Assembly (NCBI GenBank): GCA_033391075.1 | Contig: JAWPMV010000001.1 | Span: 7,502,001-7,566,000, forward strand | Length of the DNA stretch: 64,000 nt | DNA from: Bacteroidia bacterium | GTDB taxonomy: Bacteria; Bacteroidota; Bacteroidia; J057 | Reading direction: 5' to 3' | Shown: piece by piece, positions 16,772 through 25,170 of the stretch | Layout: every line of letters starts with the position of its first letter | Numbering within the stretch: position 1 is the first letter of the stretch | Program-made: the position numbers and the translations under genes | Notes under the pieces: generated by a model | Told to the model about the DNA's origin: nothing | The model's database searches: none | The model's input: only the letters and a program-made list of their open reading frames with translations

Positions 16772-18691
16772 TTACTGCGCGCAGTACTCTGAAACAGACT
16801 TCAGAGCGGCACGAGATTGTACATACTCAGGCTTAATCGCACTGATTTTTGCAATGTACTCTTGTGCTCCAGAGCAGTTGTAATCATCAGGATTGTTGTC
16901 TCCTACTGGATCAAAAGCTTTCAAAGAAAGTGCTTCTAGAGCTACCAATACCGTTTGTTGCTGTCCAGGCTTAAGGTTTCCTGCATTATCAGCAAATACG
17001 CGAACGATGTCTTCAGCTACAGGAAGAACCAACCAGTTGTTTACTTCTGGCTCCATTTCTTTATCCATCAAAGAAGCACAACGCATTCTGTATTGATAAG
17101 GAAGCATATAATCTTCTTTCAGACCGTGCATTACTTTGAATGCTTCGTCAGCAGCTTTGTAATCTTTGGCTTTATAGTGAGCCATAGCGAGCTGTCTGTA
17201 AAGACTCATAGTAACCGGGTCAGCCATTTCTATAGCTTTTGCACGATAGTGAGCTTCCATTTTATATTCTGGAATCGCACTGTCTTTTACTTTGTTAGAC
17301 TCATTCAATTTAGTTTTGGCTTCTGCCTGAGCTTCTGCAATCATAGGCTTCAGGGCTCCAGCTCTATCGGCATCTTCCTGTGTGATGGTTCCCGCTTGTT
17401 GCTTAGCCAGGATCTCACGATATTCTTTTGTCAGTCCTCTGCTCTTTGCATCTGCAGCTTTAGCAGCATCTACAATAGATTTTCCGTCTTCCAGAATCTT
17501 TTCTGCATTTCCAGCATAGGATTCAGCGATGTCCTCGAAGATATTTCCTCTTTCAGAATCTTTCTGCATTGCTTTTACATAATTAGCATCTGCATTTTCC
17601 AGATCTTTCATAGATCTGTAGATATCTCCCATAGCCTCATAGTCAAGACCGATGGTGTACTGCTCTTCGATATTGGCAAAGTAGTCATCCATTGCAGCTT
17701 TTGCTTCTGAAGATCTTCCGAGTTTGTTCAGAGACATTCCTTTCAGACGACGAAGTACACTGTTTTGAACACCTTCTCCCTGCAGATTATTGATAAGTCC
17801 CAAAGATTTCTCATAATCTTCAGTTAGGAAGAGGAACTGAGCGTAACGGATACGTGCAGTTTGATCTTCACCTGTAAGCTCGAGGTATTTCTGGATGTCA
17901 TTTCTGGCTCTTTCATAACGATCACCAAGCGCAGAAATCAGGTAAAGCTCAGCACGTACACGGTAAGCAGAAGCGTAGTTAGGATTGGTTTCAACCGCTT
18001 TGTTGGCGTAATCATATCCTACTTTGAAAGCTCTTGCTTTATCTTCCGGAGTTTCAGCATTCTTTCCTTCTGTATAATATAGCTCTCCAAGAGAAGCCAT
18101 AGCAGGTACATAGGTAGGAACTTTTTCTAAAGCAATTTCATATTCTTTAGTCGCCAGTTCGGGTACCCCTTGAACTTTGTAATAGTCAGCAAGTTTGATG
18201 TAGGTACGTGGGTCCTCATCATTTACTGTTCTATAATCATAAAGAATAACTTTTGCTTTGGCAGCTTCTTCTGATCCACCCAGAAGATAGGCATCAGCAA
18301 TAGCAAATACCACATCGGGGTCTTTCATTTTACTTACTTGCTGAGCTTTTTCCAACAAGGCATACGCATCTGTATACTTGTTGTTTCTCATGTTCATCAT
18401 CCCTTTACCAGCCATATTGATCGCACTATTCTTTTTATTGGAAAGTGCATCATCAAAAGCGGCTTCGGCACCGGCATAGTTGCCAGATAGGTATTCGATC
18501 ATCCCCAGCCAGTAGCGGATATGATCCTCGTTCTTTTGCTTGGATCCCAAAAAGCCATTCAGCTCTTTTTTTGCATCTTCATATTTCTCTTGAAGAATGA
18601 GGTCCTTTGCATTACTTAGGTCAGCTTGTGCAAGTAGTCCTGTTTGGATCAGGCCCAGAATAGCACAAACAATCATTACACGTTTCAACAT
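16772..18691 (-). CDS. Secreted TPR repeat protein (paralogue)
   Basis: The 639-residue product has a signal peptide (cut near residue 22, LLAQ) and TPR-like helical repeats (HIRYWLGMIEYLSGNYAGAE, YIKLADYYKVQGVPELATKE, YAQFLFLTEDYEKSLGLINN). A charged coiled coil near 395-460 interrupts the repeats, at the same place as in the downstream paralogue. The two probably arose by tandem duplication. It follows the PstS-like lipoprotein gene with only 44 bp between, so these two are likely co-transcribed; a strong terminator ends the unit. The arrangement PstS-like protein plus TPR protein is often seen near TonB/ExbBD genes in Bacteroidota, but none of those is here. Confidence 0.88.
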   Translation of the reverse strand: MLKRVMIVCAILGLIQTGLLAQADLSNAKDLILQEKYEDAKKELNGFLGSKQKNEDHIRYWLGMIEYLSGNYAGAEAAFDDALSNKKNSAINMAGKGMMNMRNNKYTDAYALLEKAQQVSKMKDPDVVFAIADAYLLGGSEEAAKAKVILYDYRTVNDEDPRTYIKLADYYKVQGVPELATKEYEIALEKVPTYVPAMASLGELYYTEGKNAETPEDKARAFKVGYDYANKAVETNPNYASAYRVRAELYLISALGDRYERARNDIQKYLELTGEDQTARIRYAQFLFLTEDYEKSLGLINNLQGEGVQNSVLRRLKGMSLNKLGRSSEAKAAMDDYFANIEEQYTIGLDYEAMGDIYRSMKDLENADANYVKAMQKDSERGNIFEDIAESYAGNAEKILEDGKSIVDAAKAADAKSRGLTKEYREILAKQQAGTITQEDADRAGALKPMIAEAQAEAKTKLNESNKVKDSAIPEYKMEAHYRAKAIEMADPVTMSLYRQLAMAHYKAKDYKAADEAFKVMHGLKEDYMLPYQYRMRCASLMDKEMEPEVNNWLVLPVAEDIVRVFADNAGNLKPGQQQTVLVALEALSLKAFDPVGDNNPDDYNCSGAQEYIAKISAIKPEYVQSRAALKSVSEYCAQ

Positions 18692-18735
18692 AATCGTAAC
18701 TGTTATAGAATCTATACTACTTTTGGTCTTAAAAT

Positions 18736-19788
18736 TTATTTTTTTGATTTCAATGGATTACGGGCTCCTTCTTTAGGTGGTAGTTTCACCCTCCGGGGGA
18801 TACCGTGGAATGCGCTGAGTCCTGCTTTGTGAACGATTCTCTGTCCCACAGGGCCGTCAAGAAAGGAGACCAATCCTGTCCCGAGCCCAAAACTGGTCTC
18901 GCGCAATATCGTAAATACCGGTCTTCGTAGGGGATAGCAACCCTGATTGAGGAAACTCTGCCAGGGCCCGAAAAACTGCTCTTCATAAGCACATGGAACC
19001 CCGGAATCAGGCTTTTCTATTCTTAAGACGTTTACATTGGATAAAAAGTCTCGCATTTCTTCATCATCTACGTCACTTATCCAAGATACGCCTATTACCC
19101 CGATGGAATTGGTATTTTCTGCGACATATTCCAAGACCGAGGGGCTGTTTTTCAACGCATAAACGTTGTCTTGTCGTATATTTTGCCCTACAAGGACCGA
19201 ATCTTTCAAAAAACGAATGGTACCGGAAGCTGCATGGTCAAATACGATTCTTATCTCGTCGGTGAGGTTGGAACCAGTAATATCTGTCCATGATTTATAA
19301 TCTCCTAAAAGAATCTTTCTCATGGCATCCCGAGTGAGATCCTTGGCACTATTTTCTTTATGGCTAATTAGGGTGACGCCTTCTGTGAATATCTGACTAT
19401 GACGAGGAGCGATAGTTTTACTCTCCAGGATTTCTTCCTCCTCTTTCGTAAGCATGCGGGTTGCTATGGTCAGTCTGATTGAATCCCCGGTGATCATAGA
19501 ACGAATAGCCTCTTCTCCTGGCATATACAGGGGATGTACACTAGCATTCGGGTAAAGGCCCTGAAATTGCTCTATTTCTGCTTCAATAATCGGTAGTAGT
19601 GATTCGTCCACAGTAATGTAGATTTCTCCGGAAGTTCCAGTTTCACTTGCCGGGGGTACATAGGTCTTTTTGCGTGTTTCTTTTTGTGGATTTTCCGTCC
19701 CAACCCTTTCATCGGGTGCACCTGCCTGAGAACAGGAGAATATCCCGAGTGAAAATCCCACAACCGTAAGCACAAGAAGAGATTTCAT
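18736..19788 (-). CDS. PstS-like substrate-binding lipoprotein
   Basis: From the ATG at 19788 the product has 350 residues and a lipoprotein signal (lipobox GIFSC, Cys about 18). The longer frame to 19857 adds 23 residues that would bury the signal, so it is rejected. The body resembles the PBP-like domain of PstS phosphate-binding proteins: a GEIYITVDESLLPIIEAEIE strand-helix, IRIVFDHAASGTIRFLKD and a NSIGVIGVSWISD segment. No pst transporter genes are adjacent; in Bacteroidota such stand-alone PstS-like lipoproteins often accompany TPR and TonB-system genes and may not bind phosphate. It leads the transcript into the TPR gene 44 bp downstream. Confidence 0.82.
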   Translation of the reverse strand: MKSLLVLTVVGFSLGIFSCSQAGAPDERVGTENPQKETRKKTYVPPASETGTSGEIYITVDESLLPIIEAEIEQFQGLYPNASVHPLYMPGEEAIRSMITGDSIRLTIATRMLTKEEEEILESKTIAPRHSQIFTEGVTLISHKENSAKDLTRDAMRKILLGDYKSWTDITGSNLTDEIRIVFDHAASGTIRFLKDSVLVGQNIRQDNVYALKNSPSVLEYVAENTNSIGVIGVSWISDVDDEEMRDFLSNVNVLRIEKPDSGVPCAYEEQFFGPWQSFLNQGCYPLRRPVFTILRETSFGLGTGLVSFLDGPVGQRIVHKAGLSAFHGIPRRVKLPPKEGARNPLKSKK

Positions 19789-19904
19789 CTTTTTGCTGGG
19801 ATGTAAATCGCTTATGGTAAACAAAGATAACAAATTTTCCTGATAAAATGCTGTCAATATTACTTCTCAAATCATTGACTTCCTAGAAAAAAGAGGGTTT
19901 CATT

Positions 19905-21404
19905 CTATGAATTCCATAAAATTTCCTGCATAAGATTAAGGAATTTATCAAAACCATAAGTCCCTAATACTAAAACAGGTATGGAAATAATTGCCGGAAG
20001 GAGTAGGAAGCGTTGATTCTGTGGGAGTATTTTTTCCAGTTTTTGTTTGCGAAAAAAGAGGTAAATGAGGGGAAGTAAGTAGTAATAAATAGAAATCAGG
20101 GTATTGATTATAGCACCCAAAAGCAGGATTATCCAAAAGGAAGTTTCGGCTCCCTGGCTTTGCTCAAATAAAGAGACAAAAACATACCACTTTGCTGTAA
20201 ATCCAGCCGTAGGTGGTAAACCTATCAAGCCAGCCATTGCTATAGCCAGTAAAACCCCTGCAAAGCTCGCATGTTTTCCCAATTGCCCCCAATCGATAAA
20301 TTCCTCACTTCCGCCTAGCTCACTGAAATGATCCGCCAGGATAAAAGCAGAGAGATTTAGAAGGGTGTAAACGAATAGATAGAAAAAAAGACTGGGACCT
20401 CCCAAACCTTTAAGGCAAATCAGTGCCATGATCATAAAACCACTATGGGCAATCCCCGAAAAAGCCAGGAGCCGCTTGATGTTTTTTTGCCGTAAAGCGA
20501 GCAAATTCCCAACAGTCATGCTCAATAAAGCTAAACTGCCGAGTATGTATAGGAGGTAATCATAAAATGTGGCCTCCTGAAAAAGTTCGAGGAATCTGTA
20601 AAGGGCAATAAAAGCCGCAGCTTTAGGAGCGACTGAAAAGAAAGCTGCCAATGAATAAGGAATGCCTTCGTAAATATCTGGAGCCCAGAAATGAAAGGGA
20701 AAGGCTGCCAGTTTGAATAAAAAGCCCGCAAAGATGAGACTGAAACTCAGGATCAGGGCCTCTACAGGGATTTGTTCTAAAGCAGTGAGGAAGCCTTCAG
20801 AGGCCGGATTGAGAGAGCCGGTAAATCCATAGAGCCATGAGATGCCGTAGAGCATAATTCCCGAAGCCGTTGCACCAAAGATGATATACTTTAAAGCCGA
20901 TTCGGCTTGTTTGCTTCCTCGGTCCTGCCAGGCTGCAAGGATATAGGAACAAATAGAAACTACTTCCAGTGATAAATAAAGATAGAGCAGGTTTTGGGCC
21001 ATGCTCAGAAAATTGAGGCCCAGTATCAGTCCTAGTAATAGTAGGGGATATTCGGCTCCTTTATCCTGAACCTCCTTTCTCCTCCTCTCCACAAATAAAA
21101 AAAGCAAACAGATGATCCCGCTTCCTGCAAAGAGGAATTTGCCAAAGGAACTCAGGGCATCTTTTTTAAGGTTTCCTTCAAAGAGGAGGGTATTCGTTTC
21201 GAAGTCCTGAAAAAGCAGGCTACCAGCCAAAGCAGCCATAGCCAGCAATACAAAGAGAAGATTGTGTTCTTTTTTTCGAAGGATTTCCAGGAAAAGCAGG
21301 ACTAATATGATCGCAAGCAGGCTGTATTCTCCCCAGAGATATGAAAGACTCTGGCCAAGATCTGCTAGTTGATACTGGATGATTTCCTGAAATTGCTGAT
21401 CCAT
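19905..21404 (-). CDS. nuoN: NADH-quinone oxidoreductase subunit N
   Basis: The 499-residue protein is highly hydrophobic with about 14 membrane segments, the size and pattern of NuoN, an antiporter-like proton-pumping subunit of complex I. The conserved core is seen: YLYLSLEVVSICSYILA, SALKYIIFGATASGIMLYGISW (TM5-6 Glu/Lys region), AAFPFHFWAPDIYEGIPYSLAAFFSVAPKA and KRLLAFSGIAHSGFM. It stands alone: the other membrane-arm genes in this window (nuoK, nuoL, nuoM) are about 30 kb away and the remaining nuo genes are not here. It is divergent from purC with a short shared promoter region. Similar to antiporter MrpD, but the isolated context and length favour NuoN. Confidence 0.88.
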   Translation of the reverse strand: MDQQFQEIIQYQLADLGQSLSYLWGEYSLLAIILVLLFLEILRKKEHNLLFVLLAMAALAGSLLFQDFETNTLLFEGNLKKDALSSFGKFLFAGSGIICLLFLFVERRRKEVQDKGAEYPLLLLGLILGLNFLSMAQNLLYLYLSLEVVSICSYILAAWQDRGSKQAESALKYIIFGATASGIMLYGISWLYGFTGSLNPASEGFLTALEQIPVEALILSFSLIFAGFLFKLAAFPFHFWAPDIYEGIPYSLAAFFSVAPKAAAFIALYRFLELFQEATFYDYLLYILGSLALLSMTVGNLLALRQKNIKRLLAFSGIAHSGFMIMALICLKGLGGPSLFFYLFVYTLLNLSAFILADHFSELGGSEEFIDWGQLGKHASFAGVLLAIAMAGLIGLPPTAGFTAKWYVFVSLFEQSQGAETSFWIILLLGAIINTLISIYYYLLPLIYLFFRKQKLEKILPQNQRFLLLPAIISIPVLVLGTYGFDKFLNLMQEILWNS

Positions 21405-21411
21405 AGCTGGT

Positions 21412-21419
21412 CAAAGATA
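21412..21419 (-). promoter_or_regulatory. -7 box for nuoN
   Basis: On the minus strand a perfect TATCTTTG lies 7 bp before the nuoN ATG, so the leader would be only a few bases. No clear -33 box is visible. Confidence 0.45.
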
Positions 21420-21450
21420 CACATTCACTTATTTTATTCGCTAGAAGAAC

Positions 21451-21458
21451 TATCTTTG
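21451..21458 (+). promoter_or_regulatory. -7 box for purC
   Basis: A perfect TATCTTTG 33 bp before the purC ATG, facing away from the nuoN box 31 bp to the left; the two genes share an intergenic region of only 87 bp. Confidence 0.45.
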
Positions 21459-21491
21459 CCCTAAACAAAACATACAAGACTAATAGGCTTT

Positions 21492-22442
21492 ATGGCAAAA
21501 GCGATCAAATCCACTGATTTTAATTTCCCCGGACAAAGAGGAAAGTATGAAGGCAAAGTAAGAGATGTCTATAACATTAGCGAAGAATACCTGGTAATTG
21601 TTGCCAGTGATCGTATTTCCGCTTTTGATCATATTTTGCCAAGAGCTATTCCTTTTAAAGGACAGGTACTCAATCAGACCTCATCTTTCTATTTTGATGC
21701 TGCCAAAGACCTGGTGCCCAGTCATGTGGTTTCCGTACCTGATCCCAATGTTACGATCGGTTTGAAATGCAAACCCATTCTGATTGAAGTGGTCGTCAGG
21801 AACTATTTGGCAGGACATGCCTGGAGAACCTATAAATCCGGTTTGCGGGAACTTTGTGGAGTTGCTTTGCCAGAAGGACTCAAAGAAAGCGACAAACTTC
21901 CAGAGCCCATCATTACGCCTGCTACCAAATCCATGATCGGACATGATGAGGATATCAGCGAAAGAGAAATCCTGAAAAGTGGTTTATTGGAAGCAGAAGA
22001 ATGGGCGCAGGTAAAACATTATGCCCTTGAGCTTTTCAAGAAAGGAACTGAACTGGCTGCCCAGCAAGGATTGATTCTCGTGGATACCAAATATGAATTT
22101 GGAACCCATGATGGAAAAATCTACCTCATTGATGAGATTCATACCCCTGACTCTTCCCGTTATTATTACTCGGATGGATATGAGGAAAGACAAGCACAGG
22201 GGGAGCGCCAAAAACAACTCTCCAAGGAATTTGTGAGAGAATGGCTTATGGCCAATAACTTTCAGGGGCTTGATGGCCAGACCATGCCAAATATGCCAGA
22301 TGATTTCGTCGGTCAGATCACGGACAGATACATCGAGCTATTCGAGACGGTTACAGGACGAGGCTTTGAGAAAGCCGATACCAGCAATATTGAAGAGCGC
22401 ATCATGGACCATGTAATACCCGCTTTAAAAGACCTGACCTAA
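21492..22442 (+). CDS. purC: Phosphoribosylaminoimidazole-succinocarboxamide synthase
   Basis: The 316-residue enzyme joins CAIR and aspartate with ATP in purine synthesis (SAICAR synthase). Typical motifs are GKVRDVYNI near the N-terminus (ATP site), VASDRISAFDHILP, EVVVRNYLAGHAW, GLILVDTKYEFG and IDEIHTPDSSRYYY with the substrate-binding Asp-Glu. It belongs to the longer form (about 300 residues) found in yeast and many Bacteroidota. It stands alone, without other pur genes. Its stop lies 3 bp from the stop of the convergent barrel protein gene. The ATG at 21492 gives the usual N-terminus. Confidence 0.96.
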   Translation: MAKAIKSTDFNFPGQRGKYEGKVRDVYNISEEYLVIVASDRISAFDHILPRAIPFKGQVLNQTSSFYFDAAKDLVPSHVVSVPDPNVTIGLKCKPILIEVVVRNYLAGHAWRTYKSGLRELCGVALPEGLKESDKLPEPIITPATKSMIGHDEDISEREILKSGLLEAEEWAQVKHYALELFKKGTELAAQQGLILVDTKYEFGTHDGKIYLIDEIHTPDSSRYYYSDGYEERQAQGERQKQLSKEFVREWLMANNFQGLDGQTMPNMPDDFVGQITDRYIELFETVTGRGFEKADTSNIEERIMDHVIPALKDLT

Positions 22443-22445
22443 GGC

Positions 22446-23039
22446 CTATAATTTTATCAGTTTAGTCGATAGATAAACACCCAATTGGTATTGATTGCCT
22501 TCAAAACTATTATGGCGTGAAGCAGAGGTTAATGCCTGGTAATAGCGTATACCTATCTTATTACGACTCCCCAGTGCAAAAGCGCTTCCTATTTCCATGC
22601 CTGCTTCCCATTTTGCCAATCTTACAGGCCTGTAAGAGGTCGGAATAATTCCTTCGATACTTACCACCTCATCCCTTTGCGCGAGTTTGTATCCGATACT
22701 GGGTCCAATATGTAACTCCAGCCAACTAGTAGGACCATAAATCAATTCGATGGGCATTCTAATCATTTGAGTATTCATGTTTATCGCCCCAAATCCCTGA
22801 GTATTTTGTAATCTTTCATAACTGTACCTGAGTTCAGCCTGAGTAGCTAATTTGCCCCCCAGAGATTTTTTGATAAAAATTCCTCCATGAAAGGAAGCCA
22901 AAGGACTTACGGTGATATCATCACTCATAATTTCTGGAAGCATGCTTCCAAGTTTCAGGCCCAAATGTGTTTGGCCCATGAGGAAGCCGCTGGAAAGAAG
23001 AAGACTCAGACAGCAAAGGATCTTAGGTAGAATTTTCAT
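22446..23039 (-). CDS. PorT-like outer-membrane beta-barrel protein
   Basis: The 197-residue product has a signal peptide (cut after about residue 22, FLMGQ) and then about eight amphipathic strands with alternating hydrophobic residues, ending with an aromatic/Leu-rich final strand (YQLGVYLSTKLIKL). Such small barrels are classed as outer-membrane beta-barrel domain proteins in Bacteroidota. The exact function is unknown. It is divergent from the RNA/glycosyltransferase unit, with about 185 bp between its start and the promoter of that unit. Confidence 0.78.
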   Translation of the reverse strand: MKILPKILCCLSLLLSSGFLMGQTHLGLKLGSMLPEIMSDDITVSPLASFHGGIFIKKSLGGKLATQAELRYSYERLQNTQGFGAINMNTQMIRMPIELIYGPTSWLELHIGPSIGYKLAQRDEVVSIEGIIPTSYRPVRLAKWEAGMEIGSAFALGSRNKIGIRYYQALTSASRHNSFEGNQYQLGVYLSTKLIKL

Positions 23040-23223
23040 AGCCTTGGTTTTGTTGAAGGTTTTCTAAAAAACGTTTCGGAATAAAAATTCGCTGCTTTGT
23101 ATGCAATTAACATTTTTGTAAAAAAGCCCCCCTCCTTATATAAAAAATGAAATGAATGAATGGGCTCGAAATCGACCTTATATTTAAGTGAGGATATATT
23201 TTGTACAAAAAGTCAAAAAATCC

Positions 23224-23254
23224 TTTGATTATTCAAATGCTTCATATAGATTTA
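23224..23254 (+). promoter_or_regulatory. Near-consensus promoter for the structured leader
   Basis: TTTG at 23224-23227, exactly 19 bp, then TAGATTTA at 23247-23254: only the last base differs from TTTG-N19-TAnnTTTG. It is the best promoter match I found in the window. The predicted start is about 23258-23261. Confidence 0.75.
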
Positions 23255-23264
23255 GGTTAATAAA

Positions 23265-23423
23265 TTGATAATAAGATCATTTATTTCGTTCTGTATAAAA
23301 TCTCGGGCGACCGATTTAAATAGCCCCCGAAATCGTCTGGGTTGCTATTGTCGATTACTACTTGCAACCAGAACGACGACGATTAGGATTACTACTACTC
23401 TAGTGTTATACCCCTCTATCTGA
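23265..23423 (+). CDS. Possible Thr/Ile-rich leader peptide
   Basis: A frame from TTG at 23265, just after the predicted transcript start, stays open for 52 codons and stops inside the terminator stem. Near its end it has eleven codons reading T-R-T-T-T-I-R-I-T-T-T (23367-23399), like the Thr/Ile codon runs of threonine-operon attenuators. There is no ATG, and the downstream gene is not a threonine gene, so this is weak. Confidence 0.2.
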   Translation: MIIRSFISFCIKSRATDLNSPRNRLGCYCRLLLATRTTTIRITTTLVLYPSI

Positions 23424-23436
23424 GGGGTTTTATTTT
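23410..23436 (+). terminator. Terminator in front of the glycosyltransferase
   Basis: A perfect 7-bp stem (ACCCCTC/GAGGGGT) with a 5-base loop and a TTTTATTTT tail, 30 bp upstream of the next start codon. Confidence 0.88.
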
Positions 23437-23466
23437 GCCTGTTTTATTACCACAAATTTTCTCGTT

Positions 23467-24573
23467 TTGGCTGATAAATTTCGTGTCTTGGTGGCTCCTC
23501 TGGACTGGGGGCTGGGACATGCAAGCAGATGTATACCCATCATCAGAGAACTTCTGTATCAAGACTTTGAGCCTGTACTTGGAGGGACTAAAGAAAGCCT
23601 TTATTTGTTGAAAGAGGATTTTCCCGAGCTAGAATATCTGGACTTGCCTGCTTATAATATCCATTATTCGGAATCTGAGAATCAACTTCGGGAATTGACT
23701 ACCCAGGCACCGCGAGTATTGGGAGTTAAATATTTGGAAAAGCGTTTATTTAAAAAACTGATACAAGCTAGAAACCTTGATGCAGCCATCTCTGACAATA
23801 GATATGGTATTTATACTCAAAAGATTCCCTGTATTTTCCTTTGTCATCAATTGAGCATTCAATCTCCTGCTACACCCAAATGGTTTCTAAAAGCATCTAA
23901 TCGGCAACACAGAAAAATGATCCAGAAGTTTGCCGAATGCTGGGTCCCGGATTATGCAGGCGAAAATAGACTGGCGGGCGATTTATCCAAAGCGAACCTA
24001 AAAATCCCGCTCCGATACCTGGGGCCATTGTCCAGATTTCAGGCCCTTGAGGCTAAGAAGGGAAAAGCTGAAGGAAAAATCGATGTCCTGATCGTCTTAT
24101 CAGGCCCAGAGCCTCAAAGGAGCTTGCTAGAGGCAAAGCTTTTGGAGCAAATACAGAAGATTGATCGGCATTTTACCCTTGTGCAGGGCAAAGCGGGAGA
24201 AGGCAAGGAGCAGCAGAGAGAAAATTATAGGATACTAGCTTTTATGAATACAAAGGAATTACAAAGAGCTTTTCAGCAAGCAGCTTGTGTGATTTCCCGT
24301 ACGGGCTATAGCAGCCTCATGGATTATGAAGCTTTGGGACTCAATCGATTGATTCTTATTCCCACTCCCGGCCAACCTGAACAAGAATATTTGGGAGAAA
24401 TCTGGCAGAAAGAAAGAAAGGCTATTGTTCAGTCTCAGAAGGAACTTGATTTGGGAATAGCCCTGAAAGAAGTACATGACTTAGCTGAAAGGCCAGCGAA
24501 TGTAAATGCAGGCAAAGCATTGAAGGAGGCTGTATCAGCTTTAAAAGAAAGCCTAATTTCCTTGAAAAAATGA
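23467..24573 (+). CDS. MurG-like (GT28-type) glycosyltransferase
   Basis: The 368-residue protein starts RVLVAPLDWGLGHASRC, the glycine-rich N-terminal loop of GT-B glycosyltransferases such as MurG and GT28, and has the C-terminal nucleotide-sugar region CVISRTGYSSLMDYEALGLN followed by LILIPTPGQPEQEYLG, which resembles the donor-binding GG..S..E and P...QE pattern. Donor and acceptor are unknown; true MurG differs in the membrane-binding part. It starts with TTG at 23467: no ATG is available that keeps the first beta strand. A structured leader and terminator lie immediately upstream. Its 3' end overlaps the convergent small zinc-ribbon-like gene by 21 bp. Confidence 0.82.
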   Translation: MADKFRVLVAPLDWGLGHASRCIPIIRELLYQDFEPVLGGTKESLYLLKEDFPELEYLDLPAYNIHYSESENQLRELTTQAPRVLGVKYLEKRLFKKLIQARNLDAAISDNRYGIYTQKIPCIFLCHQLSIQSPATPKWFLKASNRQHRKMIQKFAECWVPDYAGENRLAGDLSKANLKIPLRYLGPLSRFQALEAKKGKAEGKIDVLIVLSGPEPQRSLLEAKLLEQIQKIDRHFTLVQGKAGEGKEQQRENYRILAFMNTKELQRAFQQAACVISRTGYSSLMDYEALGLNRLILIPTPGQPEQEYLGEIWQKERKAIVQSQKELDLGIALKEVHDLAERPANVNAGKALKEAVSALKESLISLKK

Positions 24574-24834
24574 TTTCAGACGATTAAAAAGTCCTGTTTT
24601 TTTTAGGATATGACTTTTCGCTTCCGACCAGTGGAGGTGCTTATATTTTCTCGCTTTCTCAATATGATTCTCGCAAAACCAATGATAGCCCGGTGGATGG
24701 CCTATCATTCTTCGCTCTTTCATTCGATCCTTTTCCGCCTGTTGTTCCTTAGTCAATTTGAAATACACACCTGATCCGCCACTTTTGGAAGGGCTGAACT
24801 TTTTGCGACAGATCGAACATAGAGGAGGTTTCAT
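24553..24834 (-). CDS. Small zinc-ribbon-like protein
   Basis: The 93-residue basic protein has a CSIC pair at residues 6-9 and CENH further on, which could form one zinc site, around a Lys/Arg/Glu-rich helix (LTKEQQAEKDRMKERRM). The rest is basic and aromatic. I do not recognise a named family. The start ATG and the Cys pair right after it look genuine, and nothing else competes on this strand, but it overlaps the end of the glycosyltransferase gene by 21 bp. Function unknown; nucleic-acid binding is possible. Confidence 0.65.
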   Translation of the reverse strand: MKPPLCSICRKKFSPSKSGGSGVYFKLTKEQQAEKDRMKERRMIGHPPGYHWFCENHIEKARKYKHLHWSEAKSHILKKTGLFNRLKSFFQGN

Positions 24835-24888
24835 GAAGAATTTGATTAAAGGAGGTGTCTAGCTTGTTTTGATATCCTGAACATTTGA

Positions 24889-24986
24889 GTCATTGCGGGC
24901 CTGTATTACAGGCGAAGCAATCTCTTTGACTCTCAATTGTTTTTAGCGAAGGAGATTTCTTCGCCCGAATTTCTCGCTCGCAATGA
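24889..24986. repeat. TCATTGCG-type palindromic repeat
   Basis: Terminal inverted repeats TCATTGCG (24890-24897) and CGCAATGA (24979-24986) enclose inner complementary segments (GCGAAGCAATCTC and GAGATTTCTTCGC). It belongs to the type of non-coding palindrome (cattgcgagcgaagcaatctc) found scattered in many bacterial genomes. It takes up a third of the 336-bp gap before hflX; the rest holds only a short inverted repeat GCTACAT/ATGTAGC (25127-25162) just before the hflX start. Confidence 0.75.
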
Positions 24987-25170
24987 GAACTTTGCTGTGC
25001 GCTCACATCTAAATCTTAGTTACACAAATCTTCGGAATCGTAACCAATAATTGGAGGGGAAATTTCCAGCTTTGACCAAAGCCTCAAGAAATACCCTTTC
25101 TGGCTTCTTTTTTGTAACTTGCGCATGCTACATCCGTAGGCAAAAAGGCACAAGCATGTAGCCAATTTAT

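Larger units (their letters stand above)
23261..23436 (+). ncRNA. Structured leader or small RNA ending at a terminator
   Basis: Between a near-consensus promoter and a strong terminator lies a transcript of about 175 bases. It can fold a stem TCGGGC/GCCC..GA (about 23302-23330), then a long hairpin in which AATCGT and CTGGgTTGC (23331-23345) pair with GCAACCAG and ACGATT (23364-23384) around an 18-base loop, then the terminator hairpin. The glycosyltransferase start codon follows 30 bp after the terminator, so this may be a cis-acting leader (attenuator or riboswitch) or a free small RNA. A 52-codon frame from a TTG at 23265 runs through it. I could not match it to a known RNA class. Confidence 0.5.

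Noticed and set aside
16955-17710. Long plus-strand open frame (251 codons) across the TPR gene
   Set aside because: Its translation is Phe/Ser/Ile rich, typical of an antisense shadow of helical coding sequence.
19789-19857. Longer start for the PstS-like protein
   Set aside because: It would put 23 residues in front of the lipoprotein signal.
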